DNA from: an uncultured Thalassospira sp. | GTDB taxonomy: Bacteria; Pseudomonadota; Alphaproteobacteria; Rhodospirillales_A; Thalassospiraceae | DNA: 5,098 nucleotides | Direction: 5' to 3' | Assembly: GCA_946885765.1 (NCBI GenBank) | Contig: CAMPHD010000275.1 | Span: 1 to 5,098, forward strand | Shown here: positions 1-4,992 of the stretch, piece by piece | How positions within the stretch are numbered: the stretch's first letter is position 1 | Layout of the letters: each line of letters opens with the position of its first letter | Position numbers and translations under genes: made by a program | The notes under the pieces: generated by a model | Told to the model about the DNA's origin: nothing | The model's input: the letters and a program-made list of their open reading frames with translations, nothing else | Database searches by the model: none

Positions 1-70
1 GGTCGGCGGCACGGGTAATGCCCTGCTCTTTGGCAACGGTACGAAAAACCGCCAGTGACGCAAGATCCAT
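1..70 (-). CDS. LysR-type transcriptional regulator, N-terminus only (runs off the left edge)
   Basis: The reverse strand reads MDLASLAVFRTVAKEQGITR, then AAD, before the window ends. This is the start of the winged helix-turn-helix DNA-binding domain of LysR-type regulators: helix 1 'LASLAVFRTVAKEQGITRAA' leads into the recognition helices, which lie outside. Two ATGs sit side by side (73-71 and 70-68). I prefer the second because GGAGA at 81-77 is then six bases upstream, but 73 is possible. The gene is divergent from the nitronate monooxygenase gene, with about 125 bases between start codons. That is the classic arrangement for a LysR regulator and its target. The gap holds an inverted repeat of LysR type and a good -35 for this gene. 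The effector domain is not visible, so the ligand is inferred from the neighbour only. Confidence 0.85.
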   Translation of the reverse strand, partial: MDLASLAVFRTVAKEQGITRAAD

Positions 71-100
71 CATAATTCTCCGATGCGGAATTTACTTGAA

Positions 101-131
101 TTTATATTCTTTATTTAAGAATATATGTCAA
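101..131 (-). promoter_or_regulatory. Candidate promoter of the left LysR gene
   Basis: On the reverse strand a perfect -35, TTGACA (131-126), is followed after 19 bases by TATAAA (106-101). The spacing is longer than the usual 17, so the exact -10 is uncertain; AATATA at 108-103 has the right distance but a poor match. The inverted repeat at 103-125 fills the space between -35 and -10, which would suit autorepression. No equally convincing promoter is seen for the rightward gene; TTTACT (91-96) with TTTAAG (114-119) is only a weak candidate. Confidence 0.35.
103..125. promoter_or_regulatory. Probable LysR-family operator in the divergent intergenic region
   Basis: There is a perfect inverted repeat with 9-bp arms, TATATTCTT (103-111) and AAGAATATA (117-125), around a 5-base centre (112-116). 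The inner part has the T-N11-A geometry known for LysR-type regulators (T108 to A120). It lies between two divergent genes, one of which encodes a LysR regulator. I infer that this regulator binds here, both to repress itself and to control the nitronate monooxygenase gene. The region is strongly A+T-rich, so some symmetry could arise by chance, but a 9-bp perfect arm at this place is unlikely to be accidental. Confidence 0.6.
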
Positions 132-183
132 TCTTAATTCTGAAATCGTGAAGAATGTTTGCCGCGACAGAGGCAGGGAATTC

Positions 184-190
184 GGGAGGA
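184..190 (+). promoter_or_regulatory. Ribosome binding site that sets the nitronate monooxygenase start
   Basis: GGGAGGA lies five bases before the ATG at 196. It supports that start over an in-frame GTG at 148, which would add 16 polar residues absent from family members and has no Shine-Dalgarno of its own. Confidence 0.8.
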
Positions 191-195
191 CTGAA

Positions 196-1248
196 ATGCT
201 GGACAGGCTTGGTATGGCATTGCCGATTGTGCAGGCCCCAATGGCCGGGGTTTCCACCCCGGCACTTGCGGCGGCGGTTTCGAATGCCGGTGGTATGGGA
301 TCGATTGGTGTCGGCGCAAGTGACGCGACGGCGGCGCGTAAGATGATCGAAGAACTTCGCGCCCGGACGGATCGCGCCTTTAACGTCAATGTTTTTGTCC
401 ATGAAACACCAAAGCCGGACCCGGTTTGTGAGGCTGCATGGCTTCACGCCTTAAGGCCGCATTTTGCTGAATTCGGCGCAACGCCGCCGTCAGGTTTACG
501 CACCATCTATAAAAGCTTTGCCGATGATCAGGATATGATGGCGCTTTTGATCGAGATGAAACCGGCTGTGGTCAGTTTACATTTCGGATTGCCGTCGGCA
601 GATGTGATTGCGGCGCTAAAGCAGGCCGGAATTATACTGTTTGCAACTGCGACCAGTCTGGACGAAGCCCGTAAGATCGAGGCTGCTGGTATTGATGTGG
701 TCGTTGCCCAAGGCATCGAGGCCGGTGGTCATCGCGGTATTTTTGACCCGGATGCGCATGATGATTGTTTGAGCACTGTCGCACTGACCCGTTTGCTGGT
801 GCGTGATTGCAAGCTGCCGGTTATTGCCGCAGGCGGCATTATGGATGGGGCGGGTATTGCCGCCGCCCTTGATCTTGGTGCTGTGAGCGCCCAATTGGGT
901 ACGGCCTTTATCGCATGTTCGGAATCCTCGGCCGATGAGGGATATCGCCGTGCATTGATGGGGGCGGGGGCATATCATACGCAACTGACGTCGTTGATTT
1001 CCGGGCGACCGGCACGCGCGATTGCAAACCGCTTTACGGCGCTGAAAGATACGCTGGATGCGGCAGTTCCATCCTATCCGATTGCCTATGACGCGGGAAA
1101 AGCATTGAACGCTGCTGCCAAAGCCAAAGATGAGGACGGCTTTGGCGCGCAATGGGCCGGGCAAGGTGCGCCACTGGCGCGAGCAATGCCCGCAGCGGAG
1201 CTTGTTGCGACCCTGATGCGAGAATTTGAGGCGGCCCGTCGGAACTGA
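196..1248 (+). CDS. Nitronate monooxygenase (class I NMO, 2-nitropropane dioxygenase family)
   Basis: The 350-residue product is a soluble FMN-dependent TIM-barrel enzyme expected to oxidise alkyl nitronates such as propionate 3-nitronate with O2, a detoxification role. Seen in the sequence: QAPMAG at residues 13-18 near the N-terminal strand, AQGIEAGGHRG at 171-181 with the expected catalytic base His179, AAGGI at 211-215 and AQLGTAF at 232-238 for FMN phosphate binding. Tyr105, Tyr250, Tyr294, Tyr298 and Lys302 have spacing close to the class I residues Tyr109, Tyr254, Tyr299, Tyr303 and Lys307 that I recall from P. aeruginosa PA4202. The length is normal for the family and the frame is intact. 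The gene is divergent from a LysR gene, as nmoA is near nmoR in P. aeruginosa. The enzyme could instead be an NADH:quinone reductase-type or FabK-like relative, but the His and Tyr/Lys pattern favours NMO. A hairpin terminator follows the stop codon. Confidence 0.9.
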   Translation: MLDRLGMALPIVQAPMAGVSTPALAAAVSNAGGMGSIGVGASDATAARKMIEELRARTDRAFNVNVFVHETPKPDPVCEAAWLHALRPHFAEFGATPPSGLRTIYKSFADDQDMMALLIEMKPAVVSLHFGLPSADVIAALKQAGIILFATATSLDEARKIEAAGIDVVVAQGIEAGGHRGIFDPDAHDDCLSTVALTRLLVRDCKLPVIAAGGIMDGAGIAAALDLGAVSAQLGTAFIACSESSADEGYRRALMGAGAYHTQLTSLISGRPARAIANRFTALKDTLDAAVPSYPIAYDAGKALNAAAKAKDEDGFGAQWAGQGAPLARAMPAAELVATLMREFEAARRN

Positions 1249-1284
1249 AACAGCCGTTTTGTCTTAAGCTGTGTCTGAGTGATG

Positions 1285-1318
1285 GTGAAAAGCATGCAGG
1301 TCAACGCATGCTTTTCAC
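1285..1318. terminator. Bidirectional Rho-independent terminator between convergent genes
   Basis: A perfect 13-bp inverted repeat pairs GTGAAAAGCATGC (1285-1297) with GCATGCTTTTCAC (1306-1318) across an 8-base loop. The inner GCATGC stem is flanked by AAAA and TTTT, so transcripts from either strand end the GC stem with a short U-run. It lies 36 bases after the nitronate monooxygenase stop and 29 bases beyond the stop of the converging SnoaL-like gene. The U-run is only four bases, so termination strength is uncertain. Confidence 0.75.
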
Positions 1319-1347
1319 ATTTGGAAACCTGGGTTACTTGGCTGGCT

Positions 1348-1902
1348 TTATTCGGTTTTCACCGGATTGTTGTCGACGACCTCGCGATAGGCTGCGAGAT
1401 CAAGAAAGGCCTCGGCCTCGATAACCAGACCTTCCTGCATTTTGAATATCCAAACGAACTGGTTTTCATAAGACGTTCCGGTGGTGGTGATGGCGCTACC
1501 GTCGAAGCGGATAATCACCATATCGTTGTCGGCCCAGATCGCGTGAACAACAGGTTTGATCGGTGTTACAAGTCTACTGACAAGTGGTGTTGCGGCCTGT
1601 TCGACAAAATCCTCGCGGTTGGTGTAAGTGCCAGCAACAGGGTCGGAGCCATGGATCGTCCAGACAACATCATCGGCAAGAATTTGCCCGAACACGCTTT
1701 CGCCTGCCACCCATGCGTCGAAGGCACGGCGAACGATATCCCGGTTGTTTTCCTGCTGTTCAAGCGCGGCTGCGTTTGCTGTTGCGGTTTGCGATGCCGA
1801 TGCCGGACTGGTTAAAAGTATCGGCAAAACGATAGTGAAAAGGCCTGTACCAAACCGGATCGGGGACGGTATGTATCGGGTCAAAACGGATGTACGTTTC
1901 AT
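1348..1902 (-). CDS. Exported SnoaL/NTF2-like family protein
   Basis: The 184-residue product begins with a probable Sec signal peptide: a basic N-region (Lys2, Arg3, Arg9, Arg16), a hydrophobic stretch at about 18-31 (GTGLFTIVLPILLT) and a cleavage site after Ala36 (SPASA/SQ). Residues 52-180 fit the SnoaL-like or NTF2 cone fold: helix NRDIVRRAFDAWVAG, then FGQILADDVVWTIHGSDPVAGTY, then strands around HAIWADNDMVIIRFDGSA and NQFVWIFKMQEGLVIEAEAF, then a terminal helix. NTF2-like proteins may be enzymes or simple ligand binders, so substrate and activity cannot be named; the periplasm is the likely site. AGGAG (1915-1911) is eight bases before the ATG. The start overlaps the stop of the preceding gene as ATGA (1902-1899), implying co-transcription and translational coupling. 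The gene ends before the shared terminator at 1285-1318. Confidence 0.8.
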   Translation of the reverse strand: MKRTSVLTRYIPSPIRFGTGLFTIVLPILLTSPASASQTATANAAALEQQENNRDIVRRAFDAWVAGESVFGQILADDVVWTIHGSDPVAGTYTNREDFVEQAATPLVSRLVTPIKPVVHAIWADNDMVIIRFDGSAITTTGTSYENQFVWIFKMQEGLVIEAEAFLDLAAYREVVDNNPVKTE

Positions 1903-2423
1903 TGGTTGTTCTCCTGTCGGTGCATGATCATGCCGCCGTGATGTAGAATGCCATCGATGAATTCGCCGTCGGCTGTGAAACCGGAATCATCCCGGTATTC
2001 GATCCGGTTGCCTTCGGTCTCGTAACGGCCGATATAGGCGTTTTCGCGATTGCCACGTGCTTCTGCGTACCGCCCGTCGGGCCTGAGTTCCTGTCGGACA
2101 TGATTATCTGCGGTGACCCACATGCCGATATAGGGTGAGGGCTGTATTTCGCTCATGCCAGATTGTTCCTCTGTCTGTTGGAAATAGGGGGCAATTTCAG
2201 CTTCAATGACGATCCGGGCCGAGTGCATGTTGTTAAACGGTCCTTCCCACATGGCGCCGTAATCAATTGCACGTCTGGCGGTCTTGCCGTCCGGTGCAGG
2301 GTCGTCATAAAAAACACCGGGATCTTCGAGGTCGTAATAACGGGCAAGCTTTTCGGCAAAGACAAAATCCGGATCACCCGGGGCACGTTCCCAACCATCC
2401 AGAATCCACGTTTCATGAAGCAT
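1899..2423 (-). CDS. Partial NTF2/SnoaL-like segment fused in frame to an Atu4866 domain
   Basis: The open frame from ATG 2423 gives 174 residues. Residues 1-75 (HETWILDGWERAPGDPDF, then AEKLARYYDLEDP, then DYGAMWEGPFNNMHSARIVIE) resemble the helical front half of an NTF2/SnoaL-like protein, but the later strands of that fold are missing. Residues 90-170 match the small Atu4866 domain (function unknown), recognisable by PYIGMWVTADN, DGRYAEARGNRENAYIGRYE and YRDDSGFTADGEFIDGILHHGG. ATG 2423 has no Shine-Dalgarno. The same frame continues upstream through a TGA (2453-2451) to a well-placed start with a signal peptide at 2537, so the ancestral product was probably about 212 residues. A further in-frame ATG at 2156, with GAGGAA about ten bases upstream, would give an 85-residue protein close to the usual stand-alone Atu4866 size. 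The gene may therefore be broken at the front but still make the Atu4866 part. It overlaps the next gene by four bases. Confidence 0.6.
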   Translation of the reverse strand: MLHETWILDGWERAPGDPDFVFAEKLARYYDLEDPGVFYDDPAPDGKTARRAIDYGAMWEGPFNNMHSARIVIEAEIAPYFQQTEEQSGMSEIQPSPYIGMWVTADNHVRQELRPDGRYAEARGNRENAYIGRYETEGNRIEYRDDSGFTADGEFIDGILHHGGMIMHRQENNQ

Positions 2424-2450
2424 TGCAGGGCCGTTTTGCCGGTCTGCCGG

Positions 2451-2537
2451 TCAGGATTGTACCGTTTCAGGTTGACCGAAGGCCGTGGTGCTGATGGCAG
2501 AACATAAAAGAGAGAAAACGAGCATGCGGGGGTTCAT
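2451..2537 (-). pseudogene. Signal-peptide 5' end cut off by an in-frame TGA
   Basis: A strong AGGAG (2548-2544) stands six bases before an ATG at 2537. The frame encodes 28 residues, MNPRMLVFSLLCSAISTTAF then GQPETVQS, and stops at TGA (2453-2451). This is a normal signal peptide: a short basic N-region, a hydrophobic core at 5-16 and an Ala-Phe-Gly/Gln cleavage site after Gly21. Cys12 lacks a small residue before it, so it is not a lipobox. The frame is exactly that of the downstream 174-residue frame, joined by nine sense codons (PADRQNGPA) after the TGA. I read it as the real start of the NTF2-like/Atu4866 gene, inactivated by a nonsense change or by a sequence error. UGA readthrough is possible but no recoding element was identified. 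Confidence 0.65.
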
Positions 2538-2633
2538 AGTGAGCTCCTGCTTTTTTCGATTGGTGCTGCGGGTGGTGTGCGATCAAGTGCCGCCACGTCC
2601 TTTGCTCGCTAACGGTACTCACTATCTTTGTTC

Positions 2634-2662
2634 ATAATAACCCGCCAATGACTCGACATACT
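2634..2662 (-). promoter_or_regulatory. Candidate promoter for the leftward signal-peptide/Atu4866/SnoaL unit
   Basis: On the reverse strand TATTAT (2639-2634) matches the -10 consensus at five of six positions. Seventeen bases upstream lies AGTATG (2662-2657), a poor -35 that is half of the operator palindrome. A weak -35 under an operator is typical of activator-dependent promoters. The transcript would have a leader of about 90 bases before the ATG at 2537. In the rest of the 2538-2633 gap I see no gene or clear motif. Confidence 0.3.
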
Positions 2663-2672
2663 GGTTAGTATG
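2657..2672. promoter_or_regulatory. Probable LysR operator shared by divergent promoters
   Basis: A perfect 6-bp-arm palindrome, CATACT-GGTT-AGTATG, lies 14 bases before the LysR start codon at 2687. AGTATG recurs at 2684-2689 across that start codon, and ACTGGTTAGT (2660-2669) is matched by an imperfect inverse, ACCAATCAGT (2677-2686). The palindrome overlaps a rightward -10 candidate (2669-2674). It also covers the -35 position of a leftward -10 candidate, TATTAT (2639-2634). I infer binding by the adjacent LysR protein, giving autorepression and control of the leftward Atu4866/SnoaL unit. Confidence 0.5.
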
Positions 2673-2674
2673 AT
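2669..2674 (+). promoter_or_regulatory. Candidate -10 element of the rightward LysR gene
   Basis: TATGAT matches TATAAT at five of six positions and lies 12 bases before the ATG at 2687, so transcription would begin about 5-7 bases before the start codon. No good -35 is present; ATGACT (2648-2653) matches four of six at short spacing. A second -10-like hexamer, CATAAT (2633-2638), would give a leader of about 40 bases. Confidence 0.3.
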
Positions 2675-2686
2675 TTACCAATCAGT

Positions 2687-3589
2687 ATGGACCTTAATCT
2701 TCTGACGATGTTTGCCGCGGTTGCGGATACCGGAAATTTTCGTGCGGCAGCCGACAGGCTGGGCGTAACACGTTCTGCTGTCAGTCAGGGGATCCGGCGG
2801 CTTGAAGAAACTATCGGTCAACCGCTGTTTCAGCGAACGACGCGTAGTGTTCGCCTTACCGAAGAAGGTGAAGGGTTTCTGGAAACGGTTCATTCGCCGC
2901 TTCTCGAAATTGGAGCGGCGCTGGAAACCGCACGGAGTGCATCGGGAATGCCGCATGGACTTTTGCGGGTTGCGGTTACATCAATTGCCGAACGGTTCCT
3001 GTCAGGGCCGCTTGTTGCCGAATTTGCGATTGCCTATCCGGGAATTATACTTGATGTGACAGTAACCGACGAGGAGTTCGATATTGTTGCCGCGGGTTTC
3101 GATGCAGGTGTGCGCCTTGGTGAGGTGATTGAGCAGGATATGGTTGCGGTACCGCTTACGGGCGAGCAGCGGCAGGTCGCGGTGGCAACGCCACGCTATT
3201 TTGAGCGGCACGGAATTCCGCGGCATCCGCGCGAATTGGCGGGGCATCGCTGTATCGGTTGGCGACCGTCGCCAGAGACCGCACCGTATCGATGGGAATT
3301 CGAACGCGACGGGCAGGAATTTGATGTGGCGGTCGAGCCGCAGGTTACCACGAATGACATGCTATTGATGATCCGCACTGCCCTTGCGGATGGCGGCATC
3401 ACATTCGGGATCGAGGAAACCTTTGCGCCCTATATCCGGCGCGGCGAGCTTGTAACCGTTCTTGATGACTGGTTGGCACCCTTTGTGGGGTTTTATCTTT
3501 ATTTTCCGGGGCGTCGTTCGGTTACGCCAAAGCTTCGCGCATTGATCGAGCATGTTCGCAGGTTCCGGACGCGGGTGCCGTCATTATAA
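2687..3589 (+). CDS. LysR-type transcriptional regulator (CrgA-like effector domain)
   Basis: The 300-residue product has the full LysR layout and normal length. Residues 1-60 form the winged helix-turn-helix (MDLNLLTMFAAVADTGNFRA start, recognition helix around VTRSAVSQGIRRLE, wing LFQRTTRSVRLTEEG). A linker helix follows to about 88. The periplasmic-binding-protein-like effector domain runs from GLLRVAVTS (91-99) to the end and includes FDAGVRLGE (138-146), a signature of the CrgA-like group. It should act in the cytoplasm as a dimer or tetramer; the ligand is unknown. It is divergent from the leftward gene pair starting at 2537, its likely target, with an operator-like palindrome between them. 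The start is supported by the conserved N-terminus, but no Shine-Dalgarno precedes it, and a -10-like TATGAT (2669-2674) lies only 12 bases before the ATG, so the mRNA may be nearly leaderless. Confidence 0.92.
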   Translation: MDLNLLTMFAAVADTGNFRAAADRLGVTRSAVSQGIRRLEETIGQPLFQRTTRSVRLTEEGEGFLETVHSPLLEIGAALETARSASGMPHGLLRVAVTSIAERFLSGPLVAEFAIAYPGIILDVTVTDEEFDIVAAGFDAGVRLGEVIEQDMVAVPLTGEQRQVAVATPRYFERHGIPRHPRELAGHRCIGWRPSPETAPYRWEFERDGQEFDVAVEPQVTTNDMLLMIRTALADGGITFGIEETFAPYIRRGELVTVLDDWLAPFVGFYLYFPGRRSVTPKLRALIEHVRRFRTRVPSL

Positions 3590-3607
3590 ACATCATGGCG
3601 GCACCCG
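3572..3607. terminator. Long GC-rich hairpin across the LysR stop codon, between convergent genes
   Basis: CGGGTGCCGTCAT (3572-3584) pairs with ATGGCGGCACCCG (3595-3607) over 13 positions, with a single T-G wobble (3581/3598) and a 10-base loop (3585-3594). The LysR stop TAA (3587-3589) lies in the loop, and the left arm is coding sequence. There is no T-run on either side, so it is not a standard intrinsic terminator. It may still stop or protect 3' ends, as it lies between two convergent genes whose stops are 41 bases apart. Confidence 0.5.
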
Positions 3608-3630
3608 TTGCCGAAAACAGGTATTCCTGA

Positions 3631-4968
3631 TCAGCCAAAGGTATCTTCCATTTCCTTGCGGAAGCGGATGGCAGGATCAGTGAGGTCGAAATCGACGTCG
3701 TCCCATGTCACGACCTGATCGGCTGCAATTTTGTGTTTGAGTGTCAGGTGGTGGGCAAGGCCGATGGGAAGCGCATTCTGGGCCTTTGACATGCGGGCTG
3801 GCATCAGTTTGCCATAGACCGTGTAGCCGCCTTCCCCGTCGAGCTTTTCTCCGATCCGGAGGTCGCGTTTGGCAAAGGCGACCGCGTCGCCCGACCATGC
3901 GCGCGGTGCGCCCGTCGCCTCGTGTCGCAGGGCGGCAGAGGCGACCGAAATGCCCAGTTCGAGACCGATCAGGTGATAGGGTTTATACATCGCCGAATAT
4001 TGCCCGGTAGGGTCGGTCAGAAGACCATATTCCGAGAAGCAGCGTTTGACATAGTCGCTGGGGGCCTCAAACGTGACATAAACGCCCCAGCGCAGATCGC
4101 GAAACACAGGGCGTGTATCGCGTTCAAGGCTTGAAACCACTTCGACCGTTCCCTTGCGATCCAGCAGGCCGCCGGTTTCCCGTGGCGAGAGCAAGCGCGG
4201 CAGATCATCAACCCCGCAGGCCGGGAACCGAAGGCCGACATCCTGTGGCACCAGATCGCAGGCATTTGAAACGGCTGCCATTTCGATGGCGGATTTGGTG
4301 CCGTCAAGGAAGCTGTTGAAAATCTGCGGGTTCATCCCGCCCGCCTTTGCTTGTTCTGGTGTCAGGCCATAATGGGTCCAGACATCGTCGGGCGTGACAT
4401 GGTGATAGGCGGGCAGATATTTGGTGCCCTTGCCTGCACAGATGACATCAAGGCCGACCGCACGCGCCCAATCGACCATTTCCGAAATCAGGGCAGGCTG
4501 ATCACCATAGGCCATGGAATAGACAAGCCCTGCCTGTTCGGCCTTGCGGGCCAGTAATGGCCCGGCAAGAACATCGGCTTCGACATTGACCATGACAAGG
4601 TGGCGGCCATGTTCGATGGCCTTCAGGCCATAGCGGATACCGGCTGCGGGGCTGCCGGTGGCATCGATGACGACTTCAAGGCCGTTGGCTTCGATCAGGG
4701 CGTCGGCATCCTCGGTAATCCATGTCGTGCCGTTTTTAAGGGCATTGTCCGGGTCGGTTGCCTGATAGCGTTCCTTTGGCCAACCAACACGATCAAGGGC
4801 TTCTTTGGCGCGCGTGGCACTAAGATCGGCCACACCCAGAACGTGATAGCCCGGATGGTGCCCGGCCTGACTTAAAAACATCGAGCCGAATTTGCCCGCG
4901 CCTATAATGCCGACGCGAACGGGATTGCCGTCTGCGGCACGTTTGCGCAGTTTTGCATCAAGGTTCAT
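3631..4968 (-). CDS. NAD(P)-dependent oxidoreductase, homoserine-dehydrogenase-like / DRL family with C-terminal SAF-like domain
   Basis: The 445-residue product is intact. It begins with a Rossmann fold: VRVGIIGAGKFGSMF (17-31) carries the GxGxxG dinucleotide motif, followed by IDATGSPAAG (101-110) and VNVEADVLAGPLL (127-139). The middle domain carries YGDQPALISE (154-163), AGKGTKYLP (178-186), FLDGTKSAIEMAAVSNA (220-236) and YKPYHLIGLE (328-337). Residues 363-428 resemble a SAF domain (VAFAKRDLRIGEKLDGEGGY, then LPIGLAHHLTLKHKIAADQV, then VTWDDVDFD). This order is that of the family containing Brucella abortus DRL, a DXR-like enzyme that makes MEP from DXP, although many homologues probably act on other sugars or polyols. 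The substrate here is unknown; databases often mislabel such proteins as homoserine dehydrogenase or FlgA-like. GGAGA (4980-4976) lies seven bases before the ATG. The gene follows another leftward gene by 24 bases and is probably cytoplasmic. Confidence 0.85.
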   Translation of the reverse strand: MNLDAKLRKRAADGNPVRVGIIGAGKFGSMFLSQAGHHPGYHVLGVADLSATRAKEALDRVGWPKERYQATDPDNALKNGTTWITEDADALIEANGLEVVIDATGSPAAGIRYGLKAIEHGRHLVMVNVEADVLAGPLLARKAEQAGLVYSMAYGDQPALISEMVDWARAVGLDVICAGKGTKYLPAYHHVTPDDVWTHYGLTPEQAKAGGMNPQIFNSFLDGTKSAIEMAAVSNACDLVPQDVGLRFPACGVDDLPRLLSPRETGGLLDRKGTVEVVSSLERDTRPVFRDLRWGVYVTFEAPSDYVKRCFSEYGLLTDPTGQYSAMYKPYHLIGLELGISVASAALRHEATGAPRAWSGDAVAFAKRDLRIGEKLDGEGGYTVYGKLMPARMSKAQNALPIGLAHHLTLKHKIAADQVVTWDDVDFDLTDPAIRFRKEMEDTFG

Positions 4969-4992
4969 TTGAAATTCTCCGTCGCCGGGCGA

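Noticed and set aside
148..195. In-frame GTG at 148 as the start of the nitronate monooxygenase
   Set aside because: The extra 16 residues are polar, not family-like, and lack a ribosome site; ATG 196 has GGGAGGA five bases upstream and starts at the conserved N-terminus.
616..1164. Leftward 182-codon open frame antisense to the nitronate monooxygenase gene
   Set aside because: Its composition is that of a shadow of the coding strand, with no family motif and no ribosome site; the sense frame is a clear conserved enzyme.
1279..1815. Rightward 178-codon Cys-rich open frame opposite the SnoaL-like gene
   Set aside because: It is antisense to a gene with signal peptide, ribosome site and coupled start. 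Its Cys-rich tail comes from the reverse complement of Ala/Gln codons in the SnoaL protein, and its start lies by the terminator stem.
2438..2453. Phase-variable switch based on the 8-bp repeat
   Set aside because: Losing one unit shifts the frame and does not create an open signal-peptide fusion, and two copies give a stop, so no simple ON state is found; only two copies are present.
2451..2453. TGA as a selenocysteine codon
   Set aside because: The site is in a non-conserved linker after a signal peptide, no SECIS-like hairpin was noticed just downstream, and neither the NTF2-like nor the Atu4866 families are known selenoproteins.
2551..2556. Run of six T as a terminator tail
   Set aside because: No stem-loop precedes it on the forward strand. 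On the reverse strand it is simply A-rich sequence just upstream of the ribosome site at 2548-2544.
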